A stretch of DNA of 64,000 bases from Bombus terrestris (GCF_910591885.1 NC_063282.1:1304001-1368000); one strand, 5' to 3'; shown: positions 37,562 through 49,406, numbered from the stretch's first letter. Program-made: numbers and translations. Notes: a model not told the origin generated them from the sequence alone.

Positions 37562-39603
37562 GTGTGTACACGTAATCCCTGGACCTTCTAAATCCTTGCG
37601 AGACGATCGAAAAATACGCAACTACGTAGTACTCGTGTACTTTGTTCCATAAACGAGAAAAGTTTACCGACTCGAGTACTCGTGATCGAACAACGATCCT
37701 TCGAGACAAAGCGCTAAGACGCAGGAGGATATTTACGATATCTTCGGTCGCGCGTCGATTAATATCATCCGTCTCCCCAAGCAATCTTTACGAAAACATA
37801 CGACGATTAACTATTGTTCGTTTGCTCGTCATCCAGGTATGTTCCGTCGATGCGAGAAAGATTCCTGGGATGGAACGTACCGCCGGAGCATTCGGATCTC
37901 GTGCATCCCCACTGGAGAGGATTCATAGCACCGGGAAAATATTGGCACATTGGATTCGCGCTCATCTATTCGATGCTGCTCGTAATGTCTCTCGTAGGAA
38001 ATTGTTGCGTCATATGGATATTTAGCACGTAAGTTTGAAATTATTTCGGAGGGTTGGTGGTGCCCTCCCTCGAGAAACGGTGGAATGCTCGTCCGCCTGC
38101 GGATCGATCGTTGGCCGTTTCTCGAAACTATACTTTGCCCTATACCGACTACCGTCATACGTCGTCGGAATGTGGCGTCGTACCGATCGAACCGCGGATA
38201 CTCGAGTTCGGCCTGTGTGTTTCCAGATCGAAACCTCTGAGGACGGCTTCCAACATGTTTATAGTCAGCTTGGCGATATTCGACATAATAATGTCCTTCG
38301 AAATGCCGATGTTAGTGATAAGCAGTTTTATGGAACGTATGATCGGCTGGGAAATCGGATGCGACGTCTATGCGGTCTTTGGTTCGATCTCTGGCATGGG
38401 ACAATCCATTACGAACGCTGCCATTGCCTTTGATCGATACAGGTTACGATTATTCCGTTTGATTACGATCCGGTTACGGTCGACATAAATCCTGCGAAGA
38501 TACTAAACGCGCTTTGCTTCTTTCCGCAGAACCATTTCCTGCCCGATCGATGGACGGCTCAACTCGAAACAAGCCGCGATAATCATCGCTTTCACGTGGT
38601 TCTGGGTGACACCGTTCACTGTTTTACCGCTACTAAAAGTCTGGGGTCGATTCACTACCGGTAACAAATTCACGGAAATTTAACTACCTCTCGTTCTTTT
38701 TCTTTCATTTTTTTTTTTTTTTTTTTACCCCTCTCGCGTGTTATTTCAATCGAATTATTCCAGAGGGATTGCTCACCACTTGTTCGTTCGATTTCCTCAC
38801 GGAGGATCAAGACACCAAGGTCTTCGTCATGAGTATCTTCATCTGGTCCTACGTCATCCCTCTAACCTTCATCGTATACTTCTACTCTCAATTGCTCCAA
38901 TCTATTCGCAATCACGAGAGAATGTTACGAGAACAGGTCGGTGTCTACAAATTTCTTTTCCCCTTCTTCTTCTTTTTCTCTCCCCTTTCTTTTTTTAATA
39001 TCGTTAAACGATCCAGCTCTAACGGACTTTCTTCGTTTCTGCTCCATAGGCAAAGAAGATGAACGTAAAGTCATTAGTCTCGAATCAGGACAAGGAAAGG
39101 AGCGTGGAACTGAGAATCGCCAAAGTGGCATTTACGATATTTTTCCTATTCCTTTTAGCTTGGACACCGTATGCAACCGTGGCTATGATAGGAGCATTCG
39201 GCAATCGGTAATTTCTACGTTTCTACGCAAGCTTTTCCCCATTTTTTTTTCTTTTTTTTTTTTTTCTTTTTTTATGACGTGGTTACGATGACAAATCTAA
39301 TCGTCTTTGTAGAGAGCTTTTAACGCCTATATCTACGATGTTACCCGCCTTGTTTGCCAAAACGGTATCTTGTATCGACCCGTGGATTTATGCGATCAAT
39401 CATCCGAGGTAACTAATCACTCGTGATACTCTCCACGATATCGTGGACGTGAATACAAACGAAACGATTATCGCTCTCCATCTCTGTGCAGATACCGACA
39501 AGAATTGCAAAAGCGTTGCAAATGGATGGGCATTCACGAGCCGGAAACAACTCACGACTCCGCGTCTGTCCAGACCGAGAAGATTAAATCGGACGATGCA
39601 TAA
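37500..39603 (+). CDS. Blop: Blue-sensitive visual opsin, complete 8-exon gene
   Basis: This is a rhodopsin-family GPCR (r-opsin) of rhabdomeric photoreceptors that binds retinal and signals through Gq. The CDS joins 37500-37561, 37837-38028, 38227-38442, 38530-38660, 38764-38936, 39050-39207, 39313-39408 and 39492-39603. That gives 1140 nt and 379 residues, and every junction is GT-AG and keeps frame. Visible landmarks are an N-glycosylation sequon at N5, the disulfide cysteines C130 and C207, the DRY motif at 154-156, the Schiff-base lysine K327 in AKTVSCIDPW, the NPxxY variant DPWIY, and HPRYR at the start of the tail. E110 (FEMPM) sits where UV opsins carry lysine, which supports the blue class. 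Honey bee blue opsin is, from memory, 377 residues and matches closely throughout, including the C-terminal QTEKIK tail. Odd point: P88 and A92 replace the usual S and P of the SKSLRTPSNM loop. Identity as opsin is certain; assignment to the blue class is very likely. Confidence 0.97.
37837..38028 (+). CDS. Blop: Blue opsin coding exon 2 (extracellular N-terminal domain and TM1)
   Basis: It encodes residues 22-84 from YVPSMRERFLGW through transmembrane segment 1, ending IWIFS plus two bases of T85. The acceptor is ATCCAG and the donor is AC|GTAAGT, so the in-frame stop seen just after is part of the donor site. Confidence 0.96.
38227..38442 (+). CDS. Blop: Blue opsin coding exon 3 (TM2, TM3, DRY)
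   Basis: It encodes residues 86-156: cytoplasmic loop 1, TM2 with E110, disulfide cysteine C130, TM3 and DRY. The acceptor is TTCCAG and the donor AG|GTTACG. The loop reads SKPLRTASNM, differing at two positions from the usual bee sequence. Confidence 0.97.
38530..38660 (+). CDS. Blop: Blue opsin coding exon 4 (loop 2 and TM4)
   Basis: It encodes residues 158-200, TISCPIDGRLNSKQ through TM4 to WGRFTT, and the first base of E201. Intron 3 before it is 87 nt. The acceptor is TTTCCGCAG and the donor G|GTAACA. Confidence 0.97.
38708..38726 (+). repeat. T19 tract in opsin intron 4
   Basis: A homopolymer that ends 37 nt before the exon 5 acceptor. Confidence 0.95.
38764..38936 (+). CDS. Blop: Blue opsin coding exon 5 (second extracellular loop and TM5)
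   Basis: It encodes E201 (completed) through Q258: EGLLTTCSFDF with the second disulfide cysteine C207, TM5 and the start of cytoplasmic loop 3 (MLREQ). It ends in phase 0. The preceding intron carries a T19 tract (38708-38726) that may serve as part of the pyrimidine tract. Confidence 0.97.
39050..39207 (+). CDS. Blop: Blue opsin coding exon 6 (loop 3 and TM6)
   Basis: It encodes residues 259-310. The AKKMNVKSLVSNQD loop is characteristic of insect r-opsins and contacts the G protein. It is followed by TM6 with LAWTPYATVA. The acceptor is CCATAG and the donor CG|GTAATT. Confidence 0.97.
39242..39273 (+). repeat. T-rich tract in opsin intron 6
   Basis: Thirty T with two interrupting C, upstream of the exon 7 acceptor. 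Confidence 0.95.
39313..39408 (+). CDS. Blop: Blue opsin coding exon 7 (TM7 with chromophore lysine)
   Basis: It encodes residues 312-342. The retinal-binding lysine K327 is the codon at 39359-39361. DPWIYAINHP closes TM7. The preceding intron contains a long, nearly uninterrupted pyrimidine run at 39242-39273. Confidence 0.97.
39492..39603 (+). CDS. Blop: Blue opsin coding exon 8 (cytoplasmic tail)
   Basis: It encodes residues 344-379: YRQELQKRCKWMGIHEPETT, then a Ser/Thr- and acid-rich tail likely to be phosphorylated, then TAA at 39601-39603. The preceding intron is 83 nt with acceptor CTGTGCAG. Confidence 0.96.
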
Positions 39604-39825
39604 ATCGAGGGTCTCAAACTTTCTACATTGACGCGCTTATGGGCACGATCGGTTTTTGCAGTACGGGATCGAGACACGCTAAAAACAAAACCACCACCAG
39701 CGTGATCTCGATCTTCGTATAAATACGTAGAATCTCGGATTCCACGTAATTACGTGAAATTGTAAAATTGTAAAATATTATACGATCGTAGCGATACGTG
39801 CACCGATATCAACGATCGTACTATT

Positions 39826-39845
39826 ATTAAAGAAGCATTATTAAA
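39826..39845 (+). terminator. Two ATTAAA poly(A) signals of blue opsin
   Basis: ATTAAA occurs at 39826-39831 and again at 39840-39845, giving a 3' UTR of roughly 220-260 nt. No AATAAA is nearer to the stop codon. The cleavage site is inferred only. Confidence 0.55.
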
Positions 39846-39849
39846 GTAA

Positions 39850-42800
39850 ATTCCACGGCAAGCTGTTTTATTGAAATTTGCCCTCCGATCCACGCTATAT
39901 TTACGCCGATTAAACGTCAGATTGAAACATCTATAGCGTTTCATCGTTGGTCGAGCTTTCCTCGTGAATGCGTACGAGAGGTTGCGCGCTATAACATGCG
40001 CTGCACCGTGCGCGGTAACTTGCGCGGGTCGATCGACTTGAATTCAAAGCCATCGAAGTCAATTACGCTTATCGATGCCTTAACGCGAGTAACAAACAGT
40101 TTCGCAAGATTTCTTTTGGCGAAGAAAACGAGTAGCTCTTCGTCTAGTGGAAATAAACCGTGTTGAAAATTCTTGGAATATAATTAACTCGTTGTTCCGA
40201 AATTCTCGGCGCACTACTCGTCGAAAAAAGCGTGCGCGATGAATTTCCCTTTGATAACGAGTCTCTCGTGACACGCAAGCTTCTTTTTCTCTCATTCGGT
40301 GTGCAGAAGAGAGAAAAGAAAAACGTAGTTTCTGCCTTTTAGCGCTCTTTACGGAAAATTGAGAGGGTCTTGTTACATTCTCGTTATCCCGATCCCCTTA
40401 ACACTCCTGCAACTTTTCCTCCTAAGATTCGCAGAAAGCGATGATATTTTTACGCGAGGCGCGTCCTGAAAGAAACTATTTCGTTACACAGATTCGCAAA
40501 TATAACGCTACGCGAGGTATAACGTTTCTTTGGTAAAACGAGAGAAAACATCTTGATACGGCACATATTTTTCAGCAGAAATGAAAGCCGACCATACAAA
40601 CCGAAAGTATATTATTGCCAGGTCTCTTAACGCGTAATTTCAATTTACGGTAATTGCATAAAAGGCCAGTAACTTCTTATTATCGATTCGTCGTTCATTT
40701 ACATATCGCGTATATATTCGGTTCGATGGAAGGGTGGTGTTGCTAGAAGTCGATCAAAGTTTCCGGATACTCGCGAACGGCAGCGTATAACGAGAAACGC
40801 AAGAGGATATCGATGAAGTAACGAACGATAGTTTTTATCGTAGAAAGATTTCGGTTCATCGAGAAAGGCTAAAGACGATTACGTGGACGTGGGACAGGAC
40901 GGTGAAAGTTTAGTCCCGATGGCTGCAACGTTACGAGTCGGTGGATCGTGTAGGTACGTGTAGATAGTACACTCGCGTGGCTCCCCGGACAGTAGGCGGA
41001 GTCAACGGATAGCCCGGCAGTTCAGTTAATATGCAGTTAGTACGTCATTTGTTTCTCGCCGCTGGGAGGGCTTATCGTAATCTCTAACGTCATGGCTCCC
41101 CACGATCTCTCGCGTTAGCAACGCTTGCCTCGCAGATCAACGAATTCGCGGATTCTGTGCATACAGCGCATTAAACGCGCTCACGAGGATTCGGCCGATT
41201 AGACGAAAACACTTCTCCGATATCGAAAAGTAGCGAAGAAGAAGCTGACTTACTTTCTTCCTCCCTTCTCCTCCATCCTCTCCAATTTTTATTCGGAATC
41301 GATTTACGCGGTAACTTTGCTGATTCGTCCGAGGTACAGTGTACACGCGACTCTTGCATCGATAGAATTTCCAATCAACCGAAATTCTATGGTATTCGCA
41401 GCCGTCGAAGAACCGTTCTCCCTCGTAGTCCGTGTCGCGCACGCGACTCTCGCGCAATCAAAGTTTTCCATGGATCGTTCGTCCTGCTATGGATAAGCCG
41501 AGAAAGGAACGACAAGGGCCGGAGAAAGGTACGGAGAACAGAGAAGAGAAAGGGAGAGACAAGTTGGTAAGGCGGGAAGGAGGGCAGGAAGAAAGGAAGC
41601 GAGTACAGTTTGACAGGGCGAGAGTCCTGGTTTCGAAGAAATCCTTGATTAGATGTTCCCGTCAAAGGAACCCTTCGTTTTCCGTGGATCGAAGAAAAAA
41701 AGACGGGTGGTAAGGGGCCGAGTAACGAAGACAGATAAAACGCAAGTGGGAAAAGAGCGAGCGACAGCGAGCGTGGAAGCATGGAAAGCGTGGAATCGGT
41801 TTGGGGAGCGAATTAAAAATTGTTCCAGTCGGCGAACATCGAGGAATCGAGGAAACCAGAAAAAAAAGTAGAAGGGGAGAAATAAAGAGGCGTTTTAATC
41901 GAAGAGGTCTTGGAAGGGATTGCGCCGTTCCGAGAGTAAAAAGGAACGATCCCACTCGGTTTAAGATACATCCCATCCTATTTCCTCAGGTCGTACCGGC
42001 GACGACCAGTTATGGATGTTGAAAATTCAATTACGCGGGATTTATGGCTGCCGACGCTGGGCATATTTATTGTCCTGGCATCTCGTTCTGAGGTGGCTGG
42101 CCGAGTCTTCCATTTTCGCATCGAGGGAACGTCCAGTATCAAAATATTGCCTGCAAATACGGACGCGTTCCATCGTATTCGAGGGTTACGTTCGATGCTT
42201 TCCTTTCTTTTATTTAAGCTAGTTCGATTTTAAGTATCGCCAACCACGTTTCTTTCCTTTAGCGGTTCTCGCGTCGTGCGGTTCACCCTCAAAATGGCAA
42301 AATACAGGAAACCAGTCGAACGATCGAATAAACGAGAATCCGTTTTGGAGTCGCCTACGTTGTTACACGCGTTTGGCATTAAGATAGCACAGACAATGTT
42401 TTATAGCGTTTAGGTGCCTCGCTTTACGGGGCCGTCCTTTTTAAAGCTGTCTTAATCCCCGTTAAGCACAGGGTAATAAACTCCACAGTGCTCATTAAGG
42501 TAGACTGTATAGTCTTTTTGTTCGTGGCACGAGATGTATATTAACGCGGCCAATAAATATCATCCTTATCGGCGGCGTTTCGCCACCTTGTTATCGCGTA
42601 TTGATTTTCCACCACCAAAGTCGCATGGTGAAACGCGACCAGGACTTTTCGAATTTTCGAGGACCATCGGACGAATAGGCAAAGGAAAGACGAAGTCGTT
42701 AGGCGGACGATGCGTTGCCACGACCGTGGTTCATCGAAGCGACAAGCAAGATCGGCTCGTCGTGCCGAGATGGCAGAGCGAATCGCAACTTCGCGTTCCT

Positions 42801-45800
42801 ATTCGATCGCGTATTTCATTCGATACGTCAGACAGAATTCGGCTGTAAAACTTCCGTTCGAATAGAATTTGCTTAGCCCGCGAACTCCATCTTCGACGAT
42901 CTTATCGGTGCGGCGCAACGATTTATCTCTCGCGCCACAAATCTCTGATACGCTTTATCGATATCGTTGGATTCGAGCAGATGTTTGCGGTAAACGAGAA
43001 ACACGTGCTCCTTAGTAACTGTGCAGTTTATGCGCCAGTGTATCGCAACGTTACGCGTTTCCCTGCTCGTTCCTGTTAATCAACCGATTCAAGACGCTAT
43101 TTAGTTAAATTCGCCGTGCGTCAGGACGGAACGAAAGACGCGAAGACGAGGGAGAAGCGCGTACAGGAGGCGGGGAACGTCTGATAGCAGGGAATTACGC
43201 GAGAGAGAAGTTCGAGGGAGGAAAGAAAACGGCGAAACTAATTTCAAAGCTGTTAAGAGCATTACGAAAGTATGTCCTCGACGGGCGTAGACGAGCGTAG
43301 ACGGGCGTAGTTAGGCGTGGACTGGTGTAAAAGTGTATCCGGAGACGCGGGTATTTACGGATACGTGGAATATTGGACGCGAGAACAAGTACCGCGTAGT
43401 ACGGCGGAAGATAAAACGAAGGTGCAGCTTTAGCAACGAAGTCGATGAGAGAGACTGGCGTTTCGCAGCGATTAGAGATGCTCGGGTTAAATCCTTTCGA
43501 AACGGGAGGCCAGGGATTTCGAGACAAAACTGCACGCCGAGAAGAGGAAGAGAGAAGAGTAAAGGGAAAACAGGTGAACGAGTTAAATCAGAAGGACGGA
43601 GAAGAGAGAAGGAGAGACTGATTAAAGTGGAAAGAGCAAGTTGGCCCAGTGTGATGCAGCGTGGACAATAGTTGGCCGTCGCGTCGTCGAGGGGTTGGCC
43701 AGAGGAAAGGTTGGAAGAGGAGTCAGCTGAGAGAGACCGGCATGGGGGAACCTGTGAACCCTCTCCTACGGACCGAAATACTAAAGCGAGCTTAAGTGCG
43801 TTGCCATAGGGACCAGCTGGAGTCGAGGGGGCGAAAGAACAGTGGATGGGGGGATTGCCGCGAGAGAAGGTCGTGCCACGTCCCGTCTATGCCGCGTAGT
43901 TTCCGAAACGCGCTAAACCGCTCGGAAGTAGCCAACGTCGAGATTTGCTCGCTTTTCTTCGCTGGCAATTCTCGATCGTAGATGCGCGTTTACTTGGCAT
44001 CCTTAGACTCGCGTGAACGGACGCATTCGACGAAAGGATGAACAGCCTGTTTCCCGCTACCGCTATTGTTCGCCACCTCTGTACTCGCTAAACGTTTCGT
44101 TCCTCTTCGCTTTGACGTTTCTCGCTTTGGCGGAACCACGACTCAACGCGATTTCGAAGAAACATCGCATCTCCGGCTCGATCGTTGTACGTACATCGCT
44201 ACCAACCGAACAGGGCATAGCATTACTCGTTTTATTATTTGCAGCGCATGCTGTCGCACGTCCGTAACAATACTTCCGTAAGTCTGTAATTTGCATCTCG
44301 TTGCTGATGTATTCCGTGTCGTTCGTGTATCAGCTCGCTGGCACGGTCGTTAAACGAATTTCCTCTTTCCTTGATTCTCCTTTTCTCTTATCCGCTGCAG
44401 AACGCTGCTACAGCATTCCTTTTCTCGTCCCTGCGAACGATTCAAGAATTCCTCTCGGTAGTTGACACGGCAGTCGCGCGAGAAAAATGAAAACTTGATT
44501 ATTCGCTTCACGACTTGCTCGATCATAATTGCGACTGGCTACGATCGACGCGAAACTGTTCGTGGCCTGGAATAAGAAAACTTGCTCAACGGAAAACCAA
44601 GCGTTTCAGGCCTCTCGCGAACCACGTTTTTAAAAGTTGTGTTTAAAATTTCCGATTTTACATTTACGGCCGGTGAACCCGCGTGAAACGCGTTAATGGC
44701 GCGCTATTCCACAGTCGATGGATGTACGCGCCTTTTACGATTTAACTTCTAGACCATATTAATATGCCTTCTGCGCGAAACTTATGGCAAACAAAGGTCG
44801 ACGAATCGACCGAACGAACAATGAAATTTTTAGCCACGCCGTTTCTCCACCACTTTCGAGAGTCTTTCAGAGAGCTCCGCAGGAAGCAGAGAAGGGGTGA
44901 GATGTTTTCCCTCGAGTCGATACTTGCTCCCGTCGTCTTTTCTTTCAAACGTAATTCCACATTCGTCTTTTCTTCTTCGATGATCGTTTTCTACACGCGT
45001 ACCTTCGCCCTCTTTTTCCGATCGTTCAGCTGTTTCGCGGTTCTTTACTCGGATCGTTGTCCCATCGAGCTCTATAAGGAGCGGAAGCTTAGACTACGTG
45101 GAAAGCGAGAAAATACCAGCGGAGGAAGAGATCATCGGACGGAAACTAGGCGAGCTCGGCCAGCTGCAATACCGCGATATACAAACTTATTGGCGAAACT
45201 CGCGAAACTTCCGCAAGGTTTCGAGAATTTCAAGATGGCGAACATCCGCATTCCGGATTAGAAGAAAGGAGGAACAAAGGTCTCTGGAAGCTGCTTTATC
45301 GGTGGAAATTTTCCTCCTCTCTGCAATCAAAAATTCGTCTTGCCTCGCAACAAAGTATCCCGTCGAATCGTTCGATGTTCCATGTTCCATGTTCGAACAA
45401 CTCGCCGCAACTCGCGTTGAGTTGACTCTATCGAAGTAATCACGAGTCGTGCCCATTTCTGATTGGCGCGATAAAATTAACAGGGATTCGTTTGGCGCGC
45501 AACTCCAATTGTAAATGGCACTGGTTAATTGGGTCGACCATCTGACGATTCGATGTGAGGAAATTCGAGCTTGGTCACGATAATGAGCCGTATTAATTAT
45601 AAACACGTCGCACTGCCGTTAATTACTCAAGTTGGAAGTGCGATAGCACGTTTACACTCCCAGCATCTCTTCGATCTGTACAATTCGCATTGTCGCCGAG
45701 CGAACGAACAGTTTTTAACGCGATGGCCTCGTTCGAACGACACGAACATTCGTCGTTTGTTACCTCTTTACCTCTTCGTATCTATCTGTTCCGGATCAAC

Positions 45801-46910
45801 GTGTTCGCAAGGCACGCCTGCTAAAATTTTTACCAACCTTCTCCCCGATTAAATTTCCCCTCTTTCACCTTGCAGAGGGAGACGAGGGATATTGTAACGC
45901 CACACCTTTTCCGTTCATGGCGTGTCGATAGTTCGTTTCTCTTCTGTCGTATTTCCAGATACCAGATTATTATTTCACATTTTCTTATCTGCCTTTCTGC
46001 GTCAAATTTAACCCCCCGCCGGAAATTCACTTATTTTTACCTAAAATCGAGTCGTAAGTCTTCGTTCCTCGTTTATCGATACTTGGCTTCGATTAAAAGC
46101 TCTTTATGCCGTTAAACGTATCAGAGAAATCAATGAAATTCAAACTGTTCTTTCAAGTGGCAGCGAATTACACATTTTACGAACACTTGTAAGATCCGTG
46201 GATCAGATCGAAGCAGCAAGCGTACCGTACTACTCGGTCCATGTAAATTGTTCGTAAAAAGGGAAAGCGGAATGTGATAAATAGGATAATGTAGAGCCAT
46301 CGATCGATAGAGAACGAGAAGAACGCGAAAACAAAGAAAGCTGTCGATACTCTCATTGGTTCTTGCTAAACCGAAAATCGTTAGAGAAAAGGTAAAAATA
46401 AGAGTCGACGTGGGATGTAAGCGCAAATCGTCCAGCGAATCGATTCCATTATTCGTAATAACAAGTAAACGACCGCTGTAAGCTACGCGCTTGCTAATAT
46501 AGAAACGAACAAGAATAGAAAGAAAGTAAGGCGGAAATACGAATGTCGCAGGCCGAGCAGGTTACAGCTGAATAATGACTGCTGCAAGAGAAAAAGTATT
46601 AGTTCGCGAGCACGAAGCTTTCTCTGTAAAGCACGTTCTCTACATCACTCGCCTTTTGTCGATGCCATCCGCTAACGAGAAGTGATAACAAAACCATCTT
46701 GCGAAACCTCAACTATTTTTCCCGATGTAGCTCGTTCCAAGAGCAAAAGAAATTCTTCGACGAATTCGCAACGCTGTACGATCGATATTTTGGACATTTT
46801 TTTTCTTTTTTAATTTTTTCCCATTCCAAACGTGCTCGGCTACAGGTAAATTAACAGTCGGATCTCACTGACAACACTGCGACCAGATACGTATCTGTCG
46901 TGTCCGTATA
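39850..46910. other. Downstream flank of the opsin gene, no gene recognised
   Basis: CpG-rich with purine-rich runs (41.5-41.9 kb and 43.5-43.8 kb). A possible terminal exon around 42263-42480 (strong acceptor, short frame, AATAAA) is discussed in the findings. Confidence 0.5.
43281..43320 (+). repeat. 10-bp tandem repeat (ACGGGCGTAG)4
   Basis: Four decamers in tandem. Copies 1 and 3 are identical, copy 2 differs by one base, and copy 4 is more degenerate. Confidence 0.85.
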
Positions 46911-47115
46911 TTAGGTTGTCCGGAAAGTGTCTTTCCTTTACAGACGAATCTTTTACAACGACGCACCTTTATACAAACACGAAACCTAATCTGTCGAACG
47001 TTGTGATCTTTATTTCGACAGAACAAAATGGATCATACGTAATTCGATAAAACAATATAAAACGAAAAATGTTGTGAATCCATTACTTCCTTATGAAACT
47101 TTTCGGACGACCTAA
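46911..47115. mobile_element. Mariner-derived MITE (non-autonomous inverted-repeat element)
   Basis: The 205-bp element begins TTAGGTTGTCCGGAAAGTGTC and its reverse complement begins TTAGGTCGTCCGAAAAGTTTC. The inverted termini differ at 3 of the first 21 positions. TTAGGT..GTCCG ends are typical of mariner elements common in bees. The left flank is the TA target dinucleotide (46909-46910). The right flank reads CA, so the target duplication has probably mutated. There is no transposase frame, so it is a deletion derivative that would need a transposase in trans. It lies about 7 kb downstream of the opsin gene. Confidence 0.85.
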
Positions 47116-48528
47116 CATATGTTCTGTATGTTAACAACGACACATTTTCAAGACTCGTAGCAGGCAATTAGCTTTCGAACGATTTATGGCAAGCACTTGG
47201 ACTACGTGTGAACAATGAAAAGCCAGACGAGATCGCGCAAACGTCTATAGATAGCTAGCGAATCGAGATCGCGTAGCTAACCGCTGTCAAAAGTTTTGAT
47301 CGACGCGAGAGAGTTTAAGGTTTCAAGTTGCAGTGTTTTAACGCTGATTACGATACGGATTCGATTCAGACTCGAGTCGATTTTAGATTATTATACATTC
47401 ACGATCTAGCTATCTATGATCTACTCGCAGCTATTTAAGAAAATCTGTGCAACGTTGCGCTGCTTCAAAGAATAAGAATATTATTCCTGGAAGAATCAAT
47501 GGGAGAATGGGAAAACTGGGCTGCCTTCTAGTAAGACAACTACCACGAACGGCGCTGTACTCACGGAGTGCATCGAACAGAAATTACGTATTGAATGATT
47601 CGACCATGCAGTGATCTCTCTGATTAATAGAAATTTCTAACAATAGACTGACAAAGTGATTACTTCGCTGGCAAAATCGAGAATTCGTTCCGTTTATCTA
47701 GATTTCTGCGACTAACGCTCGAATCTCGTCTATCGAAAATCATTCGCTACCTTCGATAGCAACCAACGACGCGGAAAGTTTCACCGTAGAAATTGTTGCG
47801 TGTAACTGCTCGATGATCAAGACGGGAAAAATCATGGAAAATGGGCGAGCGTTGCACGCTCTTCCAAAAGAAGCGATAAAATCGCGTGAACGCGCGAAAA
47901 TTAGAAACTGTTTTTTCCAACGCGGTACGTTCGGCAGTTGCACGGTCGAGACCATAAAAGTTAACGAGCTGTTGGCGAGAAATCGTTAAAAGTTAGCGTT
48001 GAAAATTCGTGAAACCGGATGCAGGGTGTCCTGCAACGGGCGTAATTAAATGTACGGACACAATTTGTTCTGATTTTGGTTGCAACGCCTTCCAGTAGGC
48101 GCCACTTTTCTCTCCTCTTCTTCGTCGTGCTGACTGTACGTCGAGGAATACGTACAGAGTACGCGCGTATCGTCTGATAAACCTAGCTAAAGTGCACTCG
48201 TATTTGAAGTGGTGAATTCGCGCGGCGAGATCACGCGAATCAGCGTCGCGTTATATTTTCCAGGATATTTTCAAGAGACGTCGTGTTTTTCAAGGATCTC
48301 GTATTTGAGGACGCGATTCCGTCCGATGATGATGTCGTCGCTCTGATCATATGGCGCATACTTGAAACGCTTTGGTTGAGATTCGCGCGTGAAAATATCG
48401 CTCGACGAGAAGCTACTAAATAACGCGATCTGCCGGCTTATTCGACGCGACGAAATTTAAATACGCGCGACCAACTTTTTTCGTTTCCATTTTTGTCCCC
48501 GTTTCTTTGACTCGTTCTCTTAAAAGGC

Positions 48529-48548
48529 AAAAAAAAAAAAAAAAAAAA
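48529..48548 (+). repeat. A20 homopolymer
   Basis: A run of 20 A followed by an A-rich stretch. No retroposon body is recognisable upstream. Confidence 0.9.
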
Positions 48549-49291
48549 TAGAAACAAAAATAGATATAAAAAGAAAAAAAAATGAATGGCAGTGTACCGG
48601 TCGCGCAAAAACCGATTCGATTATTCCGCGATAGGAAACTGACGTGGATATATAAAGAGAAATAGAAAACGAGAAGGAAAAATGCAAGTGGCGATATTTA
48701 CAAAGAGTTACGAGACAAGCGATACGGTTTTCCACATTTCCATGGTTTCCCCGTTCGAAATCGAGTTAGAGCAGCGAAAGGACTCGGAGGGCCTTCGATA
48801 GCCCAACGACTTCTTCGATGGGATTTTGATTCCGCGAGAATTTTCTTGACCACCCTTTATAGGTGCGACACAGGCCAACTATGTGCCGCAGCACCTACAC
48901 AGACGAGGATAAGCGAGGAAAGCCAGAGCATGCGCTCGGGTATCGCAAATGTACGAGCTTCGGTTCTCGCTTTAGTCGAACCCCGGTAACGGTAGGGGTA
49001 GAACGCGCTCGGACGACTATTCGACAACGTGCTCGCCACAGGACAAGGGGTATTTTGTCGATGAAAAACGAAACCGAGTATCTACCACTTCGACGTGATT
49101 CTCAGATTTGAACGTAATGTCGCGGACTCGTAAGAGTTTCCATTCCAATTAGTTTCTAGCTATTGGCAAAGCAGGTCGTCCGCAAGTCCGACGAAACGCG
49201 AGGGATATAGCGCGAAGAAAAGGACAAAACGGTTTTGCAAATGCATTCGCGCCGATCATCTAGAGGCAAGTTCTTCTGGTAATTGCGACAT

Positions 49292-49406
49292 CGGTGCCAG
49301 TGGCGATATCTATACCGGTGATAGTGATAGTGGTGAAAGTGGTGTTGGTGCTGGTGGTAGTGATATTAGTGTCAGTGATATTGACGACGGTAGTGGCGGC
49401 ACGTGA
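49292..49406 (+). repeat. Degenerate GTGGTG/AGTGATA repeat
   Basis: Imprecise repeats of GTGGTG, GTGATA and AGTG units. They generate a Val-rich frame on one strand and a Thr-rich frame on the other. Both look like repeat artefacts rather than protein. Confidence 0.75.

Noticed and set aside
38054..38226. Upstream part of the plus-strand frame that continues into opsin exon 3
   Set aside because: This is intron 2 read-through. The true exon begins at 38227 after TTCCAG, where opsin homology starts.
49292..49406. Val-rich and Thr-rich frames resembling a membrane segment
   Set aside because: Produced by degenerate GTG/TGATA repeats, not by a gene.
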